Shown here: in pieces, positions 51,362 to 60,522 of the stretch
Position numbering within the stretch: position 1 is the first letter of the stretch
Layout: each line of letters starts with the position of its first letter
Source of the DNA: an uncultured Paracoccaceae bacterium
GTDB taxonomy: Bacteria > Pseudomonadota > Alphaproteobacteria > Rhodobacterales > Rhodobacteraceae
DNA length: 64,000 nt
Reading direction: 5' to 3'
NCBI GenBank assembly: GCA_947503765.1
Contig: CANNFA010000001.1
Location: 744,001-808,000, forward strand
Translations under genes and position numbers: made by a program
The notes under the pieces: generated by a model
Told to the model about the DNA's origin: nothing
Seen by the model: the letters and a program-made list of their open reading frames with translations, nothing else
Databases searched by the model: none

Positions 51362-53557
51362 ATGCACAACAACCGCCCCGACCAGATGCCCATGATGCAC
51401 GCCGCCGCCGCCGACGTTTCCGAGCGCGAGAAACTGGAGGGCGGCAAGCGCATCGTGATGCAGACCGAGTTCTCGCCGGCCGGGGATCAGCCAAAGGCGA
51501 TCGCCGAGTTGACCGAGGGTGTCGCGCAGGGCGAACGCGACCAGGTGCTGCTGGGCGCGACGGGCACCGGCAAGACCTACACCATGGCCAAGGTGATCGA
51601 ACAAAGCCAGCGGCCGGCGATCATCCTTGCCCCCAACAAGACGCTCGCCGCGCAGCTTTACGGTGAATTCAAGGGCTTCTTCCCGGATAACGCCGTCGAA
51701 TACTTCGTCTCCTACTACGATTATTACCAGCCCGAAGCCTACGTTCCGCGCACCGATACCTTCATCGAGAAGGAAAGCCAGATCAACGAACAGATCGACC
51801 GGATGCGCCACTCCGCGACCCGGGCGCTGCTGGAACGCGACGACGTGATCATCGTCGCCTCGGTATCCTGTATCTACGGCATCGGCTCGGTCGAGACCTA
51901 TGGCGCGATGACCCAGGATCTGCATGTCGGGCACGACTACGACCAGCGGCAGATCATGGCCGACCTCGTGGCGCAGCAATACCGCCGCAACGACCAGGCG
52001 TTCCAGCGCGGCAGTTTCCGGGTGCGCGGCGATTCGCTGGAGATTTTCCCCGCCCACCTCGAAGACCGGGCGTGGAAACTGTCCTTCTTCGGCGAAGAGC
52101 TGGAGAGCATCACCGAATTCGATCCGCTCACCGGCGAGAAGACCGACACTTTCGAGCGGATCCGCGTCTACGCCAACAGCCACTACGTCACGCCGCGCCC
52201 GACGATGAACCAGGCGATCATCGGCATCAAGAAAGAGCTGCGAATCCGGCTCGACCAGTTGGTCGGCGAGGGCAAGCTGCTGGAGGCGCAGCGGCTGGAA
52301 CAGCGCACGAATTTCGACCTGGAGATGCTGGAAGCAACCGGCGTGTGCAACGGGATCGAGAATTACTCGCGCTACCTGACGGGCCGCGCGCCGGGCGAGC
52401 CGCCCCCCACCCTGTTCGAGTTCATCCCCGACAACGCGCTGGTGTTCTGCGACGAAAGCCACGTTTCGGTCCCGCAGATCGGCGCGATGTACAAGGGCGA
52501 CTACCGGCGCAAGTTCACGCTGGCCGAACACGGGTTCCGCCTGCCGTCCTGCATGGACAACCGCCCCCTCAAGTTCGAGGAATGGGACGCGATGCGCCCG
52601 CAATCGGTCTATGTCTCGGCCACCCCCGCCGCGTGGGAGCTGGAGCAGACCGGCGGCGTCTTCACCGAACAGGTGATCCGCCCCACCGGCCTGCTGGACC
52701 CGCAGGTGGAAATCCGCCCGGTGGAGATGCAGGTCGACGATCTGCTGGACGAGGTGCGCCGCGTGGCGGCGGACGGATACCGCACGCTGGTCACCACCCT
52801 GACGAAGCGCATGGCCGAGGATCTGACCGAATACCTGCACGAACAGGGGATCCGCGTGCGCTATATGCATAGCGACATCGACACGATCGAGCGGATCGAG
52901 ATCCTGCGCGATCTGCGGCTTGGCGCCTTCGACGTGCTGGTGGGGATCAACCTGCTGCGCGAGGGGTTGGATATTCCCGAATGCGGGCTTGTGGCGATCC
53001 TCGATGCCGACAAGGAAGGGTTCCTGCGCTCGGAAACCTCGCTGATCCAGACCATCGGCCGCGCCGCGCGCAACGCCGACGGGCGGGTCATCATGTATGC
53101 CGACCGGATCACCGGCTCGATGGAACGCGCGCTGAAGGAGACCGAGCGGCGGCGCGAAAAGCAGATGGCCTACAACGTCGAACACGGCATCACCCCGGCA
53201 ACCGTTCGCAAGAATGTCGAGGATGTTCTGGCCGGGCTCTACAAGGGCGACGTGGACATGAACCGCGTGACCGCCAAGGTCGAGGCGCCGATGGCCGGGG
53301 CGAACCTGCAGGCGCATCTGGACGGGCTGCGCGATGCCATGCGCAAGGCCGCCGAGAACCTCGAATTCGAGGAAGCCGCGCGCCTGCGCGACGAGGTCAA
53401 GCGGCTGGAAGCGGTGGATCTGGCGATCCACGACGACCCGCTGGCGCGCCAGCAGGCCGTGGCCAAGGCGTCTGAGGCGGCGGTCGGCAAAAGGGGCCGC
53501 TCAACTGCCGGCCGCGCCGGCCAGCGCGGTGGCAATGTGAAACGGTGGAAGAAATAG
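51362..53557 (+). CDS. uvrB: Excinuclease ABC subunit B
   Basis: Damage-verifying helicase-like core of nucleotide excision repair. The 731 residues carry Walker A GATGTGKT (65-72), the beta-hairpin ([12 protein letters not shown]), [27 protein letters not shown], helicase motifs V/VI ([25 protein letters not shown]) and a C-terminal UVR domain ([27 protein letters not shown]) for UvrC contact. A Lys/Arg-rich tail follows. ATG 51362 gives about 35 residues before the conserved core; ATG 51389 or 51395 are alternatives. No clear SOS box was seen upstream. Confidence 0.97.
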   Translation: MHNNRPDQMPMMHAAAADVSEREKLEGGKRIVMQTEFSPAGDQPKAIAELTEGVAQGERDQVLLGATGTGKTYTMAKVIEQSQRPAIILAPNKTLAAQLYGEFKGFFPDNAVEYFVSYYDYYQPEAYVPRTDTFIEKESQINEQIDRMRHSATRALLERDDVIIVASVSCIYGIGSVETYGAMTQDLHVGHDYDQRQIMADLVAQQYRRNDQAFQRGSFRVRGDSLEIFPAHLEDRAWKLSFFGEELESITEFDPLTGEKTDTFERIRVYANSHYVTPRPTMNQAIIGIKKELRIRLDQLVGEGKLLEAQRLEQRTNFDLEMLEATGVCNGIENYSRYLTGRAPGEPPPTLFEFIPDNALVFCDESHVSVPQIGAMYKGDYRRKFTLAEHGFRLPSCMDNRPLKFEEWDAMRPQSVYVSATPAAWELEQTGGVFTEQVIRPTGLLDPQVEIRPVEMQVDDLLDEVRRVAADGYRTLVTTLTKRMAEDLTEYLHEQGIRVRYMHSDIDTIERIEILRDLRLGAFDVLVGINLLREGLDIPECGLVAILDADKEGFLRSETSLIQTIGRAARNADGRVIMYADRITGSMERALKETERRREKQMAYNVEHGITPATVRKNVEDVLAGLYKGDVDMNRVTAKVEAPMAGANLQAHLDGLRDAMRKAAENLEFEEAARLRDEVKRLEAVDLAIHDDPLARQQAVAKASEAAVGKRGRSTAGRAGQRGGNVKRWKK

Positions 53558-53574
53558 GCGGGGGCGTGCGCCCG

Positions 53575-53847
53575 CTACCGGTCGAACAGCAGCTTGCCCA
53601 CGATCAGAACCACCACCGCGCCGGCCAGCGCCGCGACAAGGATCGCCACGACGCCCGCGGCGGCAAGTGCGCCGATGCCGAGCGCGGCCAGCAGGAAGGG
53701 CGTGGCCAGCGCGCCCACCACGCCCAGCACGATGTAAAGCGCGCGGTTGCGCCCGGCCACCGTGCCGGCGAACCAGCCGGCCAGCAGCCCGATCAGGACG
53801 ATCAGCACCAGCGACACCGTGCCCAACGTGTTCAGCAAACCTTCCAT
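53575..53847 (-). CDS. Small GlsB-like membrane protein
   Basis: A 90-residue, almost wholly hydrophobic protein with three predicted helices (TVSLVLIVLIGLLAGWFAGTVAG, LYIVLGVVGALATPFLLAALGIG, AAAGVVAILVAALAGAVVVLIVGKLL). The GWFAG..G.....YIVLGVVGAL pattern resembles the GlsB/YeaQ/YmgE (transglycosylase-associated) family, whose role is unclear. ATG 53847 was used; the in-frame codon at 53856 is GTG. It converges with uvrB. Confidence 0.6.
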   Translation of the reverse strand: MEGLLNTLGTVSLVLIVLIGLLAGWFAGTVAGRNRALYIVLGVVGALATPFLLAALGIGALAAAGVVAILVAALAGAVVVLIVGKLLFDR

Positions 53848-53903
53848 CGACGCCACTCCCGTTCAAAAATCTTCATGGCCGTGAACATAGGGCCGCGCGT
53901 CCG

Positions 53904-54266
53904 TCAGTCGAAATCGAAGATTTCCGACAGGATGGATTTCCGCCGCCGCTTGCGGCGATAGCCATCGTCGCGGTCATCGCGGTCACGGTCGTCGCGGTCA
54001 CGATAGCGGTCGTCGGACTCGCGGTAACGGTCCTTTCCTTCGCGGCGTTCACGCGGTGCGGTCCGGTCCGGCTCCTGCCAGGCCCTGGGGCCGGGCGCGG
54101 CCGGCATGTCGGGCTCCGGCGGGACCATCGGCCCGGAGGCCTGGTCGATGATCTTGTCCAGCTCGCCCCGATCCAGCCAGACACCGCGGCATTTCGGGCA
54201 ATAGTCGATCTCGACCCCGTGCCGTTCGCTCATGTTCAGATCGACCCTGCAGACCGGGCATTGCAT
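53904..54266 (-). CDS. TFIIB-type zinc ribbon protein with Arg/Asp repeat
   Basis: The 120-residue protein starts with a zinc ribbon, MQCPVCRVDLNMSERHGVEIDYCPKCRGVWLDRGELDKII (C-x2-C ... C-x2-C), of the zf-TFIIB family. A Pro linker follows, then a low-complexity Arg/Asp/Tyr stretch (YRESDDRYRDRDDRDRDDRD), a basic patch (YRRKRRRK) and an acidic end. Homologues are common in proteobacteria and uncharacterised. The RD-rich tail could be an RNA- or protein-binding disordered region. The start has AGGAGAAC upstream. Confidence 0.82.
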   Translation of the reverse strand: MQCPVCRVDLNMSERHGVEIDYCPKCRGVWLDRGELDKIIDQASGPMVPPEPDMPAAPGPRAWQEPDRTAPRERREGKDRYRESDDRYRDRDDRDRDDRDDGYRRKRRRKSILSEIFDFD

Positions 54267-54326
54267 CGCGTTCTCCTCTCCGTTGCCAATCGCAGATAGG
54301 AACGCGGGGCGCCGCCCGCAAGCGCG

Positions 54327-54770
54327 TCAGGGGCGCAGGAACTTGGCCCCGCCTACGATGCGCGCGGCGGGCGCCTCCGGCGCCGGGTCGGCCAGGGCTT
54401 CGGGCAGCGCGGCGGGAATTGCGGCACGGGCGGCCGGGGGCGCGGCGGACACGAACAGCCCCTCGTTGCAGGCCACCCCGTCGCCATCCGCGTCGTTGCG
54501 GCGGTGATAGCCCAATCTGCCCTGCCCGGCGGGCACCAGGTTCACGGCCGCCGCCGCCTCGCAGCCCGCGCGCGCCACGAGGTGGCGCATCGCATCGCCC
54601 GGCGGATAGTCCGACACGCGCAGGTAGACGGCGGTGCCGATCGCCACGGCCAGCGGCGGAATGCTCAGGAGGCTGGCGACGATCCGCAGCGGCGACAGCG
54701 CCCGCGCCCGGGTTCGCGCGGCGCGGGCCATGCGCCGGGCGCGGCGTCTTTCGGTGGCGGTGCTGTCCAT
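54327..54770 (-). CDS. Excalibur calcium-binding domain protein
   Basis: The 147 residues comprise a very basic cytoplasmic N-terminus (ERRRARRMARAARTRARAL), one membrane helix (IVASLLSIPPLAVAIGTAVYL) and an extracytoplasmic Excalibur motif: RHLVARAGCEAAAAVNLVPAGQGRLGYHRRNDADGDGVACN, with the DxDxDGxxC calcium loop and paired Cys. The C-terminus is Ala/Pro-rich. Function is unknown; the domain occurs on exported nucleases and surface proteins. ATG 54770 begins MDSTATERRR. It is divergent from deoD. Confidence 0.8.
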   Translation of the reverse strand: MDSTATERRRARRMARAARTRARALSPLRIVASLLSIPPLAVAIGTAVYLRVSDYPPGDAMRHLVARAGCEAAAAVNLVPAGQGRLGYHRRNDADGDGVACNEGLFVSAAPPAARAAIPAALPEALADPAPEAPAARIVGGAKFLRP

Positions 54771-54849
54771 CCGCGCATCCTTGCCGATGAATATGGCAAG
54801 GCTTGGGCGGCTGTGACAGAATACCCGCGAAAAGAAGGAGTTCCCGCAG

Positions 54850-55554
54850 ATGACCACCCATATCGGCGCAAAACCCGGCGACATCGCCGAAACCGTCCTG
54901 ATGCCCGGCGATCCGCGCCGGGCGGAATGGGCGGCCGAGACGTTTCTGGACGCGCCGCGCAAGATCAACGAGGTGCGCGGGATGCTGGGTTTCACCGGCA
55001 CATGGAAGGGCAACCCGGTCACGATCCACGGATCGGGCATGGGCATGCCCTCGCTGTCGATCTATGCCAACGAGCTGATCCGGGATTTCGGCGCGAAGAC
55101 GCTGATCCGCATCGGTTCTGCCGGCGCGATGCAGGAGGCGGTGAAGATCCGCGATCTGGTACTGGCGATGACCGCCACCACCCTGTCGACGCCGTCGCGC
55201 GGCATGTTCCGCGAGTTGAGCTTTGCGCCCTGCGCCGATTTCGGCCTGCTGCGCGCCGCGGTCGCCGCGGCCGAGGCGAAGGCGCATGCCTGTCATGTCG
55301 GCGGCATCTATTCGTCGGATGTGTTCTACGACGAGCGTCCGGACCTGACCGAGACGATGACGCGCCACGGCGTGCTTGCGGTGGAGATGGAGGCGGCGGA
55401 ACTGTACATCCTTGCCGCCCGTCACAAGGTGCGGGCGCTGGCGGTGCTGACCGTTTCGGATCACCTGATCACCGGCGAGGAATTGCCGTCTGGCGACCGC
55501 GAGCGGTCGTTCGGTGAAATGGTGGAAGTGGCGCTGGAGGCCGCATTCGCCTGA
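54850..55554 (+). CDS. deoD: Purine nucleoside phosphorylase, DeoD type
   Basis: Cleaves purine (deoxy)ribonucleosides with phosphate in purine salvage. The 234 residues have [22 protein letters not shown] (phosphate loop), [68 protein letters not shown] (ribose-binding Met-Glu) and [11 protein letters not shown] with the catalytic Asp. Length is typical for hexameric DeoD. AGGAG lies about 10 bases before the ATG. Confidence 0.96.
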   Translation: MTTHIGAKPGDIAETVLMPGDPRRAEWAAETFLDAPRKINEVRGMLGFTGTWKGNPVTIHGSGMGMPSLSIYANELIRDFGAKTLIRIGSAGAMQEAVKIRDLVLAMTATTLSTPSRGMFRELSFAPCADFGLLRAAVAAAEAKAHACHVGGIYSSDVFYDERPDLTETMTRHGVLAVEMEAAELYILAARHKVRALAVLTVSDHLITGEELPSGDRERSFGEMVEVALEAAFA

Positions 55555-55581
55555 CGCCGCGCCCCATGGCGGGCGGCGCCG

Positions 55582-55653
55582 GGGGGGCTGTCTGCCCCCC
55601 GCCCCGGCCCTGCGGCCGGGACTCCCCCCGAGGATATTTCGAAACCGAAGAAG
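55582..55653. repeat. Dispersed extragenic element, copy C, with two hairpins
   Basis: The hairpin GGGGGGC-TGTCT-GCCCCCC (55582-55600) is followed by CCCGGCC-CTGC-GGCCGGG (55603-55620) and then CCCCCCGAGGATATTTCGAA, ACCGAAGAAG (55624-55653). The first hairpin recurs base for base at 63749-63767, and the tail matches copies A and B. It lies 27 bases past deoD and could end its transcript. Confidence 0.75.
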
Positions 55654-55757
55654 CCGGGGGTCAGGTGCCATATGTGCCGGGCGAGCGCGTTGGTCTTCGA
55701 AAAAGCTGCCTTGCTCCGGCGGGGTGAACGCTTGAAGCCGGATGACTGCGGAGGGCT

Positions 55758-55946
55758 TTATTGGCCACGCAGGCAGATGCGCGGGGCCTTGCCGTCTTTG
55801 GTCACGGTTCGCGCCCCGCAATAGAGGCAGTGCCAGTCACCTGCGTGCTTGCTGTAGCGCCAGCGGCATTGCGGCGTCAGGGTCGTGTATCGCCATTTCC
55901 ACCACAGGTAGATGGCGACACCGAGCGCGAGGACGACAAGGATCAA
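55758..55946 (-). CDS. Small membrane-anchored zinc-ribbon protein
   Basis: The 62-residue protein has an N-terminal membrane helix (MILVVLALGVAIYLWWKW) and a Cys/His-rich module, CRWRYSKHAGDWHCLYCGARTVT..APRICLRG, able to hold one zinc (C, H/C-x2-C, C). I do not recognise a named family. The composition (Trp-rich, paired Cys) is not that of a random frame and the predicted topology is sensible, so I treat it as a real gene. It lies downstream of sdhB on the same strand, beyond a hairpin. Confidence 0.55.
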   Translation of the reverse strand: MILVVLALGVAIYLWWKWRYTTLTPQCRWRYSKHAGDWHCLYCGARTVTKDGKAPRICLRGQ

Positions 55947-55963
55947 GGCCGGGCTACTGCGCG

Positions 55964-56029
55964 GCCCGTGCCGGGCGCCTGTTCAGACGGGGTTCGGCAC
56001 GAGCGTGGGCACAGGCGCTGGCCACGGGC
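55964..56029 (-). terminator. Long two-part hairpin at the 3' end of sdhB
   Basis: GCCCGTG (55964-55970) pairs with CACGGGC (56023-56029), and inside it GCGCCTGT (55975-55982) pairs with ACAGGCGC (56011-56018), leaving a 28-base loop. The outer stem reaches the first base of the sdhB stop codon. It is a probable end or stabiliser of the sdh transcript; no T-tract is seen. Confidence 0.5.
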
Positions 56030-56808
56030 TAGACCTGCCGATTGACCATCAGTTTCTTGATCTCCGAGATCGCCTTGGCCGGGTTCAGGCCCTTGGGGCA
56101 GGTCTTGGTGCAGTTCATGATGGTGTGGCAGCGATAGAGCTTGAACGGATCCTCGAGCGCGTCGAGCCGTTCGCCCGTCGCCTCGTCGCGGCTGTCCACG
56201 ATCCAGCGGTAGGCATGCAGAAGTGCGGCCGGCCCGAGGAACCGGTCGGAGTTCCACCAATAGGACGGGCAGGCCGTGGAGCAGCAGGCGCACATCACGC
56301 ATTCATAAAGACCGTCGAGCTTCTTGCGATCCTCGATCGACTGGCGCCATTCCTTCTGCGGGCGGTTGGTCTTGGTCTCGAGCCAGGGCTGGATGCTGGC
56401 ATGCTGGGCATACCAATGCGTCAGGTCAGGGATCAGATCCTTGACCACCGACAGGTGCGGCAGCGGATAGATCTTCACGTCGCCCTTGATCTCGTCCAGC
56501 CCGTAGATGCAGGCCAGCGTGTTGATCCCGTCGATGTTCATCGCGCAGGAGCCGCAAATCCCCTCGCGGCAGGAGCGGCGGAAGGTCAGGGTGGGGTCGA
56601 TCTCTGTCTTGATCTTGATCAGCGCGTCCAGGACCATCGGCCCGCACGTGTCCATGTCGACGAAATAGGTGTCGACGCTGGGATTCTCGCCGGTGTCGGG
56701 GTTCCAGCGGTAGATCTGGAACTTGCGCAGGTTGGTCGCACCATGCGGCTTCGGCCAGGTCTTGCCGGTGCGGATCCGGGAATTCTTGGGGAGCGTGAGT
56801 TGTACCAT
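56029..56808 (-). CDS. sdhB: Succinate dehydrogenase iron-sulfur subunit
   Basis: Electron-transfer subunit of complex II. The 259 residues bind three clusters: [13 protein letters not shown] with a further Cys for the [2Fe-2S], [13 protein letters not shown] and [14 protein letters not shown] for the [4Fe-4S] and [3Fe-4S] centres. The conserved SYWWN and [16 protein letters not shown] segments follow. It is the last gene of sdhC-D-A-B, separated from sdhA by 62 bases. The AGGAGAGA ribosome site is clear. Confidence 0.98.
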   Translation of the reverse strand: MVQLTLPKNSRIRTGKTWPKPHGATNLRKFQIYRWNPDTGENPSVDTYFVDMDTCGPMVLDALIKIKTEIDPTLTFRRSCREGICGSCAMNIDGINTLACIYGLDEIKGDVKIYPLPHLSVVKDLIPDLTHWYAQHASIQPWLETKTNRPQKEWRQSIEDRKKLDGLYECVMCACCSTACPSYWWNSDRFLGPAALLHAYRWIVDSRDEATGERLDALEDPFKLYRCHTIMNCTKTCPKGLNPAKAISEIKKLMVNRQV

Positions 56809-56870
56809 GTCTCTCTCCTATCGGATGAGCGCGGCCGGGACCGCCGCTGCGTGCAGGAATGCCCCGCGCA

Positions 56871-58676
56871 TCAGAACGTCCGCGCCTTCGGCGCGATCTT
56901 CTGCTTGGCGATGCCGCCCTCATCCTCGGTGGTCAGCGTGTCGGTGATGACCGGGCGATAGGTCAGATCGACCTTGTTGCCGTCGACGCGCGCGACGGTG
57001 TGGACGCGCCACGCCTTGTCGTCGCGGTCGGGGTGATCCTCATGCGCATGGGCGCCGCGCGATTCGTGCCGCGCCTCGGCGCCGGTGATCGTGGCCAGCG
57101 CGTTCGGCATGAGGTTCGTCAGTTCCAGCGTTTCCATGAGGTCGGTGTTCCAGATCAGCGACCGGTCGGTGACGTGCAGATCGTCCAGCTTGGCGGCGAT
57201 GTCGGTCATCCTTGTCACGCCGTCCTTTAGCGTGTCGGTCGCGCGGAACACGGCCGCGTCGGCCTGCATCGTGCGCTGCATCTCCAGCCGCAATTCGGCG
57301 GTCGGGGTGCCGCCCTTGGCGTTGCGGTAGCTGTCGAAGCGGGCGAACGCGGCGTCGATCGCGGCCTCGGGTGCGGCGGGCACGGCGCTTTCCGCGTCGA
57401 CGACCTTGCCGGCGCGGATCGCGGCGGCGCGGCCGAAAACCACGAGGTCGATCAGCGAGTTGGACCCCAGCCGGTTCGCCCCGTGCACCGAGGCGCAGCC
57501 GGCCTCGCCCACGGCCATCAGGCCGGGCACCACGGCGGTCGGGTCATCCTTGGTCGGGTTCAGCGCCTCGCCCCAGTAATTGGTGGGGATGCCGCCCATG
57601 TTGTAATGCACCGTCGGCAGGACCGGGATCGGCTCGCGGGTGACATCGACACCGGCGAAGATCCGGGCGCTTTCCGAGATGCCGGGCAGCCGTTCGGCCA
57701 GCGCCTCGGCGGGCAGGTGGTTGAGGTTGAGGTGGATGTGGTCCTTGTGCTCGCCCACGCCGCGGCCTTCGCGGATTTCCATCGTCATGGAGCGGCTGAC
57801 ATAGTCGCGCGGCGCCAAATCCTTGTATTGCGGCGCATAGCGTTCCATGAACCGCTCGCCCTCGGCATTGGTCAGGTAGCCGCCTTCGCCGCGCGCACCC
57901 TCGGTGATCAGGCAGCCCGAGCCGTAGATGCCCGTCGGGTGGAACTGCACGAATTCCATGTCCTGAAGCGGCAGGCCCGCGCGCGCCACCATGCCGCCGC
58001 CATCGCCGGTGCAGGTATGCGCCGATGTGGCCGAGAAATAGGCGCGCCCGTAGCCGCCGGTGGCCAGCACCGTCATCTTGGCGTTGAAGACGTGCATCGT
58101 GCCGTCGTCGAGCTTCCATGCCAGGACGCCGCGGCACTGGCCGTCATCGCTCATCAGCAGGTCGATGGCGAAATATTCGATGTAGAACTCGGCCCGCTCC
58201 TTGAGCGACTGGCCATAGAGCGTGTGCAGGATGGCGTGGCCGGTCCGGTCGGCGGCGGCGCAGGTGCGCTGCACGGCCGGGCCATCGCCGAATTCGGTGG
58301 TGTGGCCGCCGAACGGGCGCTGGTAAATCTTGCCCTCTTCGGTGCGGCTGAACGGCACGCCGTAATGTTCCAACTCGTACACCGCCTTGGGCGCCTCGCG
58401 CGCGAGGTATTCCATCGCGTCGGTATCGCCCAGCCAGTCCGACCCCTTGACGGTGTCGTACATGTGCCATTGCCAGTTGTCCGGGCCCATGTTGCCGAGG
58501 CTCGCGGCGATGCCGCCCTGCGCGGCGACGGTATGGCTGCGGGTCGGGAACACCTTGGTCACGCAGGCGGTGCGCAGGCCCTGTTCGGCCATGCCCAGTG
58601 TCGCGCGCAGCCCGGACCCGCCGGCGCCGATCACCACGACGTCATAATCATGCGTCTCGTAGTCGTATGCGGCCAT
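56871..58676 (-). CDS. sdhA: Succinate dehydrogenase flavoprotein subunit
   Basis: Catalytic FAD subunit that oxidises succinate to fumarate. The 601 residues have the Rossmann motif [21 protein letters not shown], the covalent-FAD His in [15 protein letters not shown], the active-site region [23 protein letters not shown] with the catalytic Arg, [17 protein letters not shown], and [18 protein letters not shown]. The final KIAPKARTF is typical of alphaproteobacteria. It follows sdhD by 9 bases. Confidence 0.98.
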   Translation of the reverse strand: MAAYDYETHDYDVVVIGAGGSGLRATLGMAEQGLRTACVTKVFPTRSHTVAAQGGIAASLGNMGPDNWQWHMYDTVKGSDWLGDTDAMEYLAREAPKAVYELEHYGVPFSRTEEGKIYQRPFGGHTTEFGDGPAVQRTCAAADRTGHAILHTLYGQSLKERAEFYIEYFAIDLLMSDDGQCRGVLAWKLDDGTMHVFNAKMTVLATGGYGRAYFSATSAHTCTGDGGGMVARAGLPLQDMEFVQFHPTGIYGSGCLITEGARGEGGYLTNAEGERFMERYAPQYKDLAPRDYVSRSMTMEIREGRGVGEHKDHIHLNLNHLPAEALAERLPGISESARIFAGVDVTREPIPVLPTVHYNMGGIPTNYWGEALNPTKDDPTAVVPGLMAVGEAGCASVHGANRLGSNSLIDLVVFGRAAAIRAGKVVDAESAVPAAPEAAIDAAFARFDSYRNAKGGTPTAELRLEMQRTMQADAAVFRATDTLKDGVTRMTDIAAKLDDLHVTDRSLIWNTDLMETLELTNLMPNALATITGAEARHESRGAHAHEDHPDRDDKAWRVHTVARVDGNKVDLTYRPVITDTLTTEDEGGIAKQKIAPKARTF

Positions 58677-58685
58677 GTCGGTTCC

Positions 58686-59057
58686 TTAAAGCACGAGTTT
58701 GGCCAGCGCGAACAAGCCCGCGGCCATCAGGAAGTAGGAGAACGTGATCACGAAGACCACCAGAAGCTTGCGGGCGGTGCCGCCGACGTAATCCTCGATC
58801 ATCGTGTGGCAGCCGCGGATGAAGTGCTGCAGTCCCACGACCAGGAACAGGCCGGTCAGGATCGCCGGGATCGGGTGCGAGAATGTCGCGACCACCTCTT
58901 CATAGCTGCTGCCCAGCGCACGTCCGATGATGAACAGGAAGAACGGCAGCATCACGGCCAGCCCGGCGCCGGACACGGTCATGTACCAGTGGGTTTCGGT
59001 CCCGGTGCCGGCGGCGCCCTTGCCCTCGGCGCGCTTGCGGGCGGTGAGATAACGCAT
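58686..59057 (-). CDS. sdhD: Succinate dehydrogenase membrane anchor subunit
   Basis: Small membrane subunit that with SdhC binds haem b and ubiquinone. The 123 residues have three helices (WYMTVSGAGLAVMLPFFLFIIGRAL, PAILTGLFLVVGLQHFIRG, LLVVFVITFSYFLMAAGLFALAKL) and the HFIRGCHTMIEDYV segment with the likely haem or quinone ligands. ATG 59057 gives the usual length. It is 11 bases from sdhC and 9 from sdhA, so the block is one operon. Confidence 0.93.
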   Translation of the reverse strand: MRYLTARKRAEGKGAAGTGTETHWYMTVSGAGLAVMLPFFLFIIGRALGSSYEEVVATFSHPIPAILTGLFLVVGLQHFIRGCHTMIEDYVGGTARKLLVVFVITFSYFLMAAGLFALAKLVL

Positions 59058-59068
59058 GGCGGCCCCCG

Positions 59069-59458
59069 TCAGACGATGATGATGGTCAGGATGGTCAGGA
59101 CGACCGACCCGATGATGCAGACCCAGCCGAGTTTCTCGGCCGTTTCGATATCCATGCCGCGCCCGGCATCGAAGATGAAGTGCCGCAGCCCCGCCAGGTA
59201 ATGGTACCAGATGCCCAGCAGCGACAGGGTGAACAGCAGATCGCCGAACCACGAGGTCATGAAGCCGTCGACCCTTGCGAAGGTTTCCGGCCCCGATGCG
59301 GCGCCGATCAGCCAGATCACCAGCAGAATGGCGGATCCGATCAGCGCGTTGCCGGTGATCCGGGTCAGCAGCGAGCTGACCGATGTCATCTGGAAGCGGT
59401 AATACTGCCCCAGCATGAAGGGCGAGAGCGGCCGTTCCACGGGTTTGGGTGCAGGCAT
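59069..59458 (-). CDS. sdhC: Succinate dehydrogenase cytochrome b556 subunit
   Basis: Membrane subunit of complex II carrying one haem b ligand. The 129 residues begin with RPLSPFMLGQYYRFQMTSVSSLLTRITGNAL (the RPLSPH..-like entry with the SxxxRxTG quinone-site motif). Three helices follow and the haem His lies in YHYLAGLRHFIFDAG. It is first in sdhCDAB; AAAGGAG sits 6 bases before the ATG. The 234-bp region upstream should hold the operon promoter. Confidence 0.95.
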   Translation of the reverse strand: MPAPKPVERPLSPFMLGQYYRFQMTSVSSLLTRITGNALIGSAILLVIWLIGAASGPETFARVDGFMTSWFGDLLFTLSLLGIWYHYLAGLRHFIFDAGRGMDIETAEKLGWVCIIGSVVLTILTIIIV

Positions 59459-59692
59459 GACGGCTCCTTTGCTTGTGGCGCGATTGCGCCGGCTGTGGAC
59501 TCATAGGACAGGATCGGCGGGAAAGTCACGGGGGGAAGGCCGGATTCGGCAGGAGAATTTTGACGCAGGCCAGCGGCGGGCGCTTTGTGATCACGCAAAC
59601 GAACGCCGTGATCATCCCGTTTGATCTCAGTTTGAGCATGACCCGACCGGCCGCGAAACCGCGCCGCGCGGGGGCCAGCAGTAGGCGCGCCG

Positions 59693-60451
59693 CTATCTGC
59701 GGGGGGCGATATCGTGCAGATATTCGGCGAATTCGGTGCACATGATCACTTCGCGCGTCTTCGCGTCGTAGAACGCGTTGGCGGTGCCGCATTCCTCGAC
59801 CCGGACCAGAACCCGCTTGGGCAGGGACAGGTCGGCATTCATCGCGCGGATCTGGTCCTGCATGACCTTTCCCGTGTAGCGGCCGAATTCGTCCACCCGG
59901 TGATCCACCAGAATGCGGATCGACCGGCCCGGCCCGCGCTCGTAGAGCTGCTTGATGACCGTGCCCCAGCTTTCGCGGGCCTTGTTGTATTCGTCCACGC
60001 AGGTCCGCTGCCGCGGTGCGGGCAGTTCCAGATCGTCGGCCACGCGCTGCCGCGCATCCGGATCGGCACCGTAGAACAGGCAGACGAAGGTGTAATAGCG
60101 TTGCAGGTCGGGGCCGTGCACGTCCCAATAGGCCGGCTCGAACCCGCTACTGTTCTTGGTCTCGCCCAGAAAGCCGTAGGCGGTGTGATAGGCCATCTCG
60201 ATCGCGGTGTCGCCGTCGAACAGCGCGTCGATCATGAAGACCGACAGCACGTCGGCCGCGTCCTCTTCCTGGCCGAAGATGGGCAGCTTGAGGATGTCGA
60301 TCAGCGCGTGGCCGAATTCGTGGTAGAAGATCGCCTTGAGGTTGGCCGTCAGGTATTCATGGCGGTCGGCCCGCAGCCGCGCGGCATCGGCCGGATGGGC
60401 GAGCGCCAGGGATAGCGACAGGGCGACAAGAAGCGCGGCAAAGGTCTTCAT
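59693..60451 (-). CDS. Exported DUF4344-type metallopeptidase
   Basis: The 252-residue protein has a signal peptide (FAALLVALSLSLALAHPADA/A) and the zincin motif YHEFGHALID (HExxH-type) with a downstream EEDAAD acidic motif, as in the DUF4344 family. Two Cys pairs may form disulfides (FVCLFYG, RTCVDEYN, EECGTAN, VIMCTEF). It is predicted to be a periplasmic zinc peptidase, substrate unknown. It stands between sdhC and the mesaconyl-CoA hydratase gene, on the same strand, and probably has its own promoter. Confidence 0.82.
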   Translation of the reverse strand: MKTFAALLVALSLSLALAHPADAARLRADRHEYLTANLKAIFYHEFGHALIDILKLPIFGQEEDAADVLSVFMIDALFDGDTAIEMAYHTAYGFLGETKNSSGFEPAYWDVHGPDLQRYYTFVCLFYGADPDARQRVADDLELPAPRQRTCVDEYNKARESWGTVIKQLYERGPGRSIRILVDHRVDEFGRYTGKVMQDQIRAMNADLSLPKRVLVRVEECGTANAFYDAKTREVIMCTEFAEYLHDIAPRR

Positions 60452-60522
60452 CGGGCAAAGCTACCATCAAAGGGATTACCGGACGATTAAGGCCCGCGGC
60501 TGCCCTTCGGTCAAGCCCGAAC

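Noticed and set aside
50708-53431. A 907-codon minus-strand frame across sodC and uvrB
   Set aside because: Antisense shadow of uvrB; no recognisable domain, and uvrB on the plus strand has every expected motif.
57483-59201. A 572-codon plus-strand frame over sdhA-sdhD
   Set aside because: Antisense shadow of the sdh operon; no motif, and the His/Gln/Arg-rich composition is typical of such shadows.
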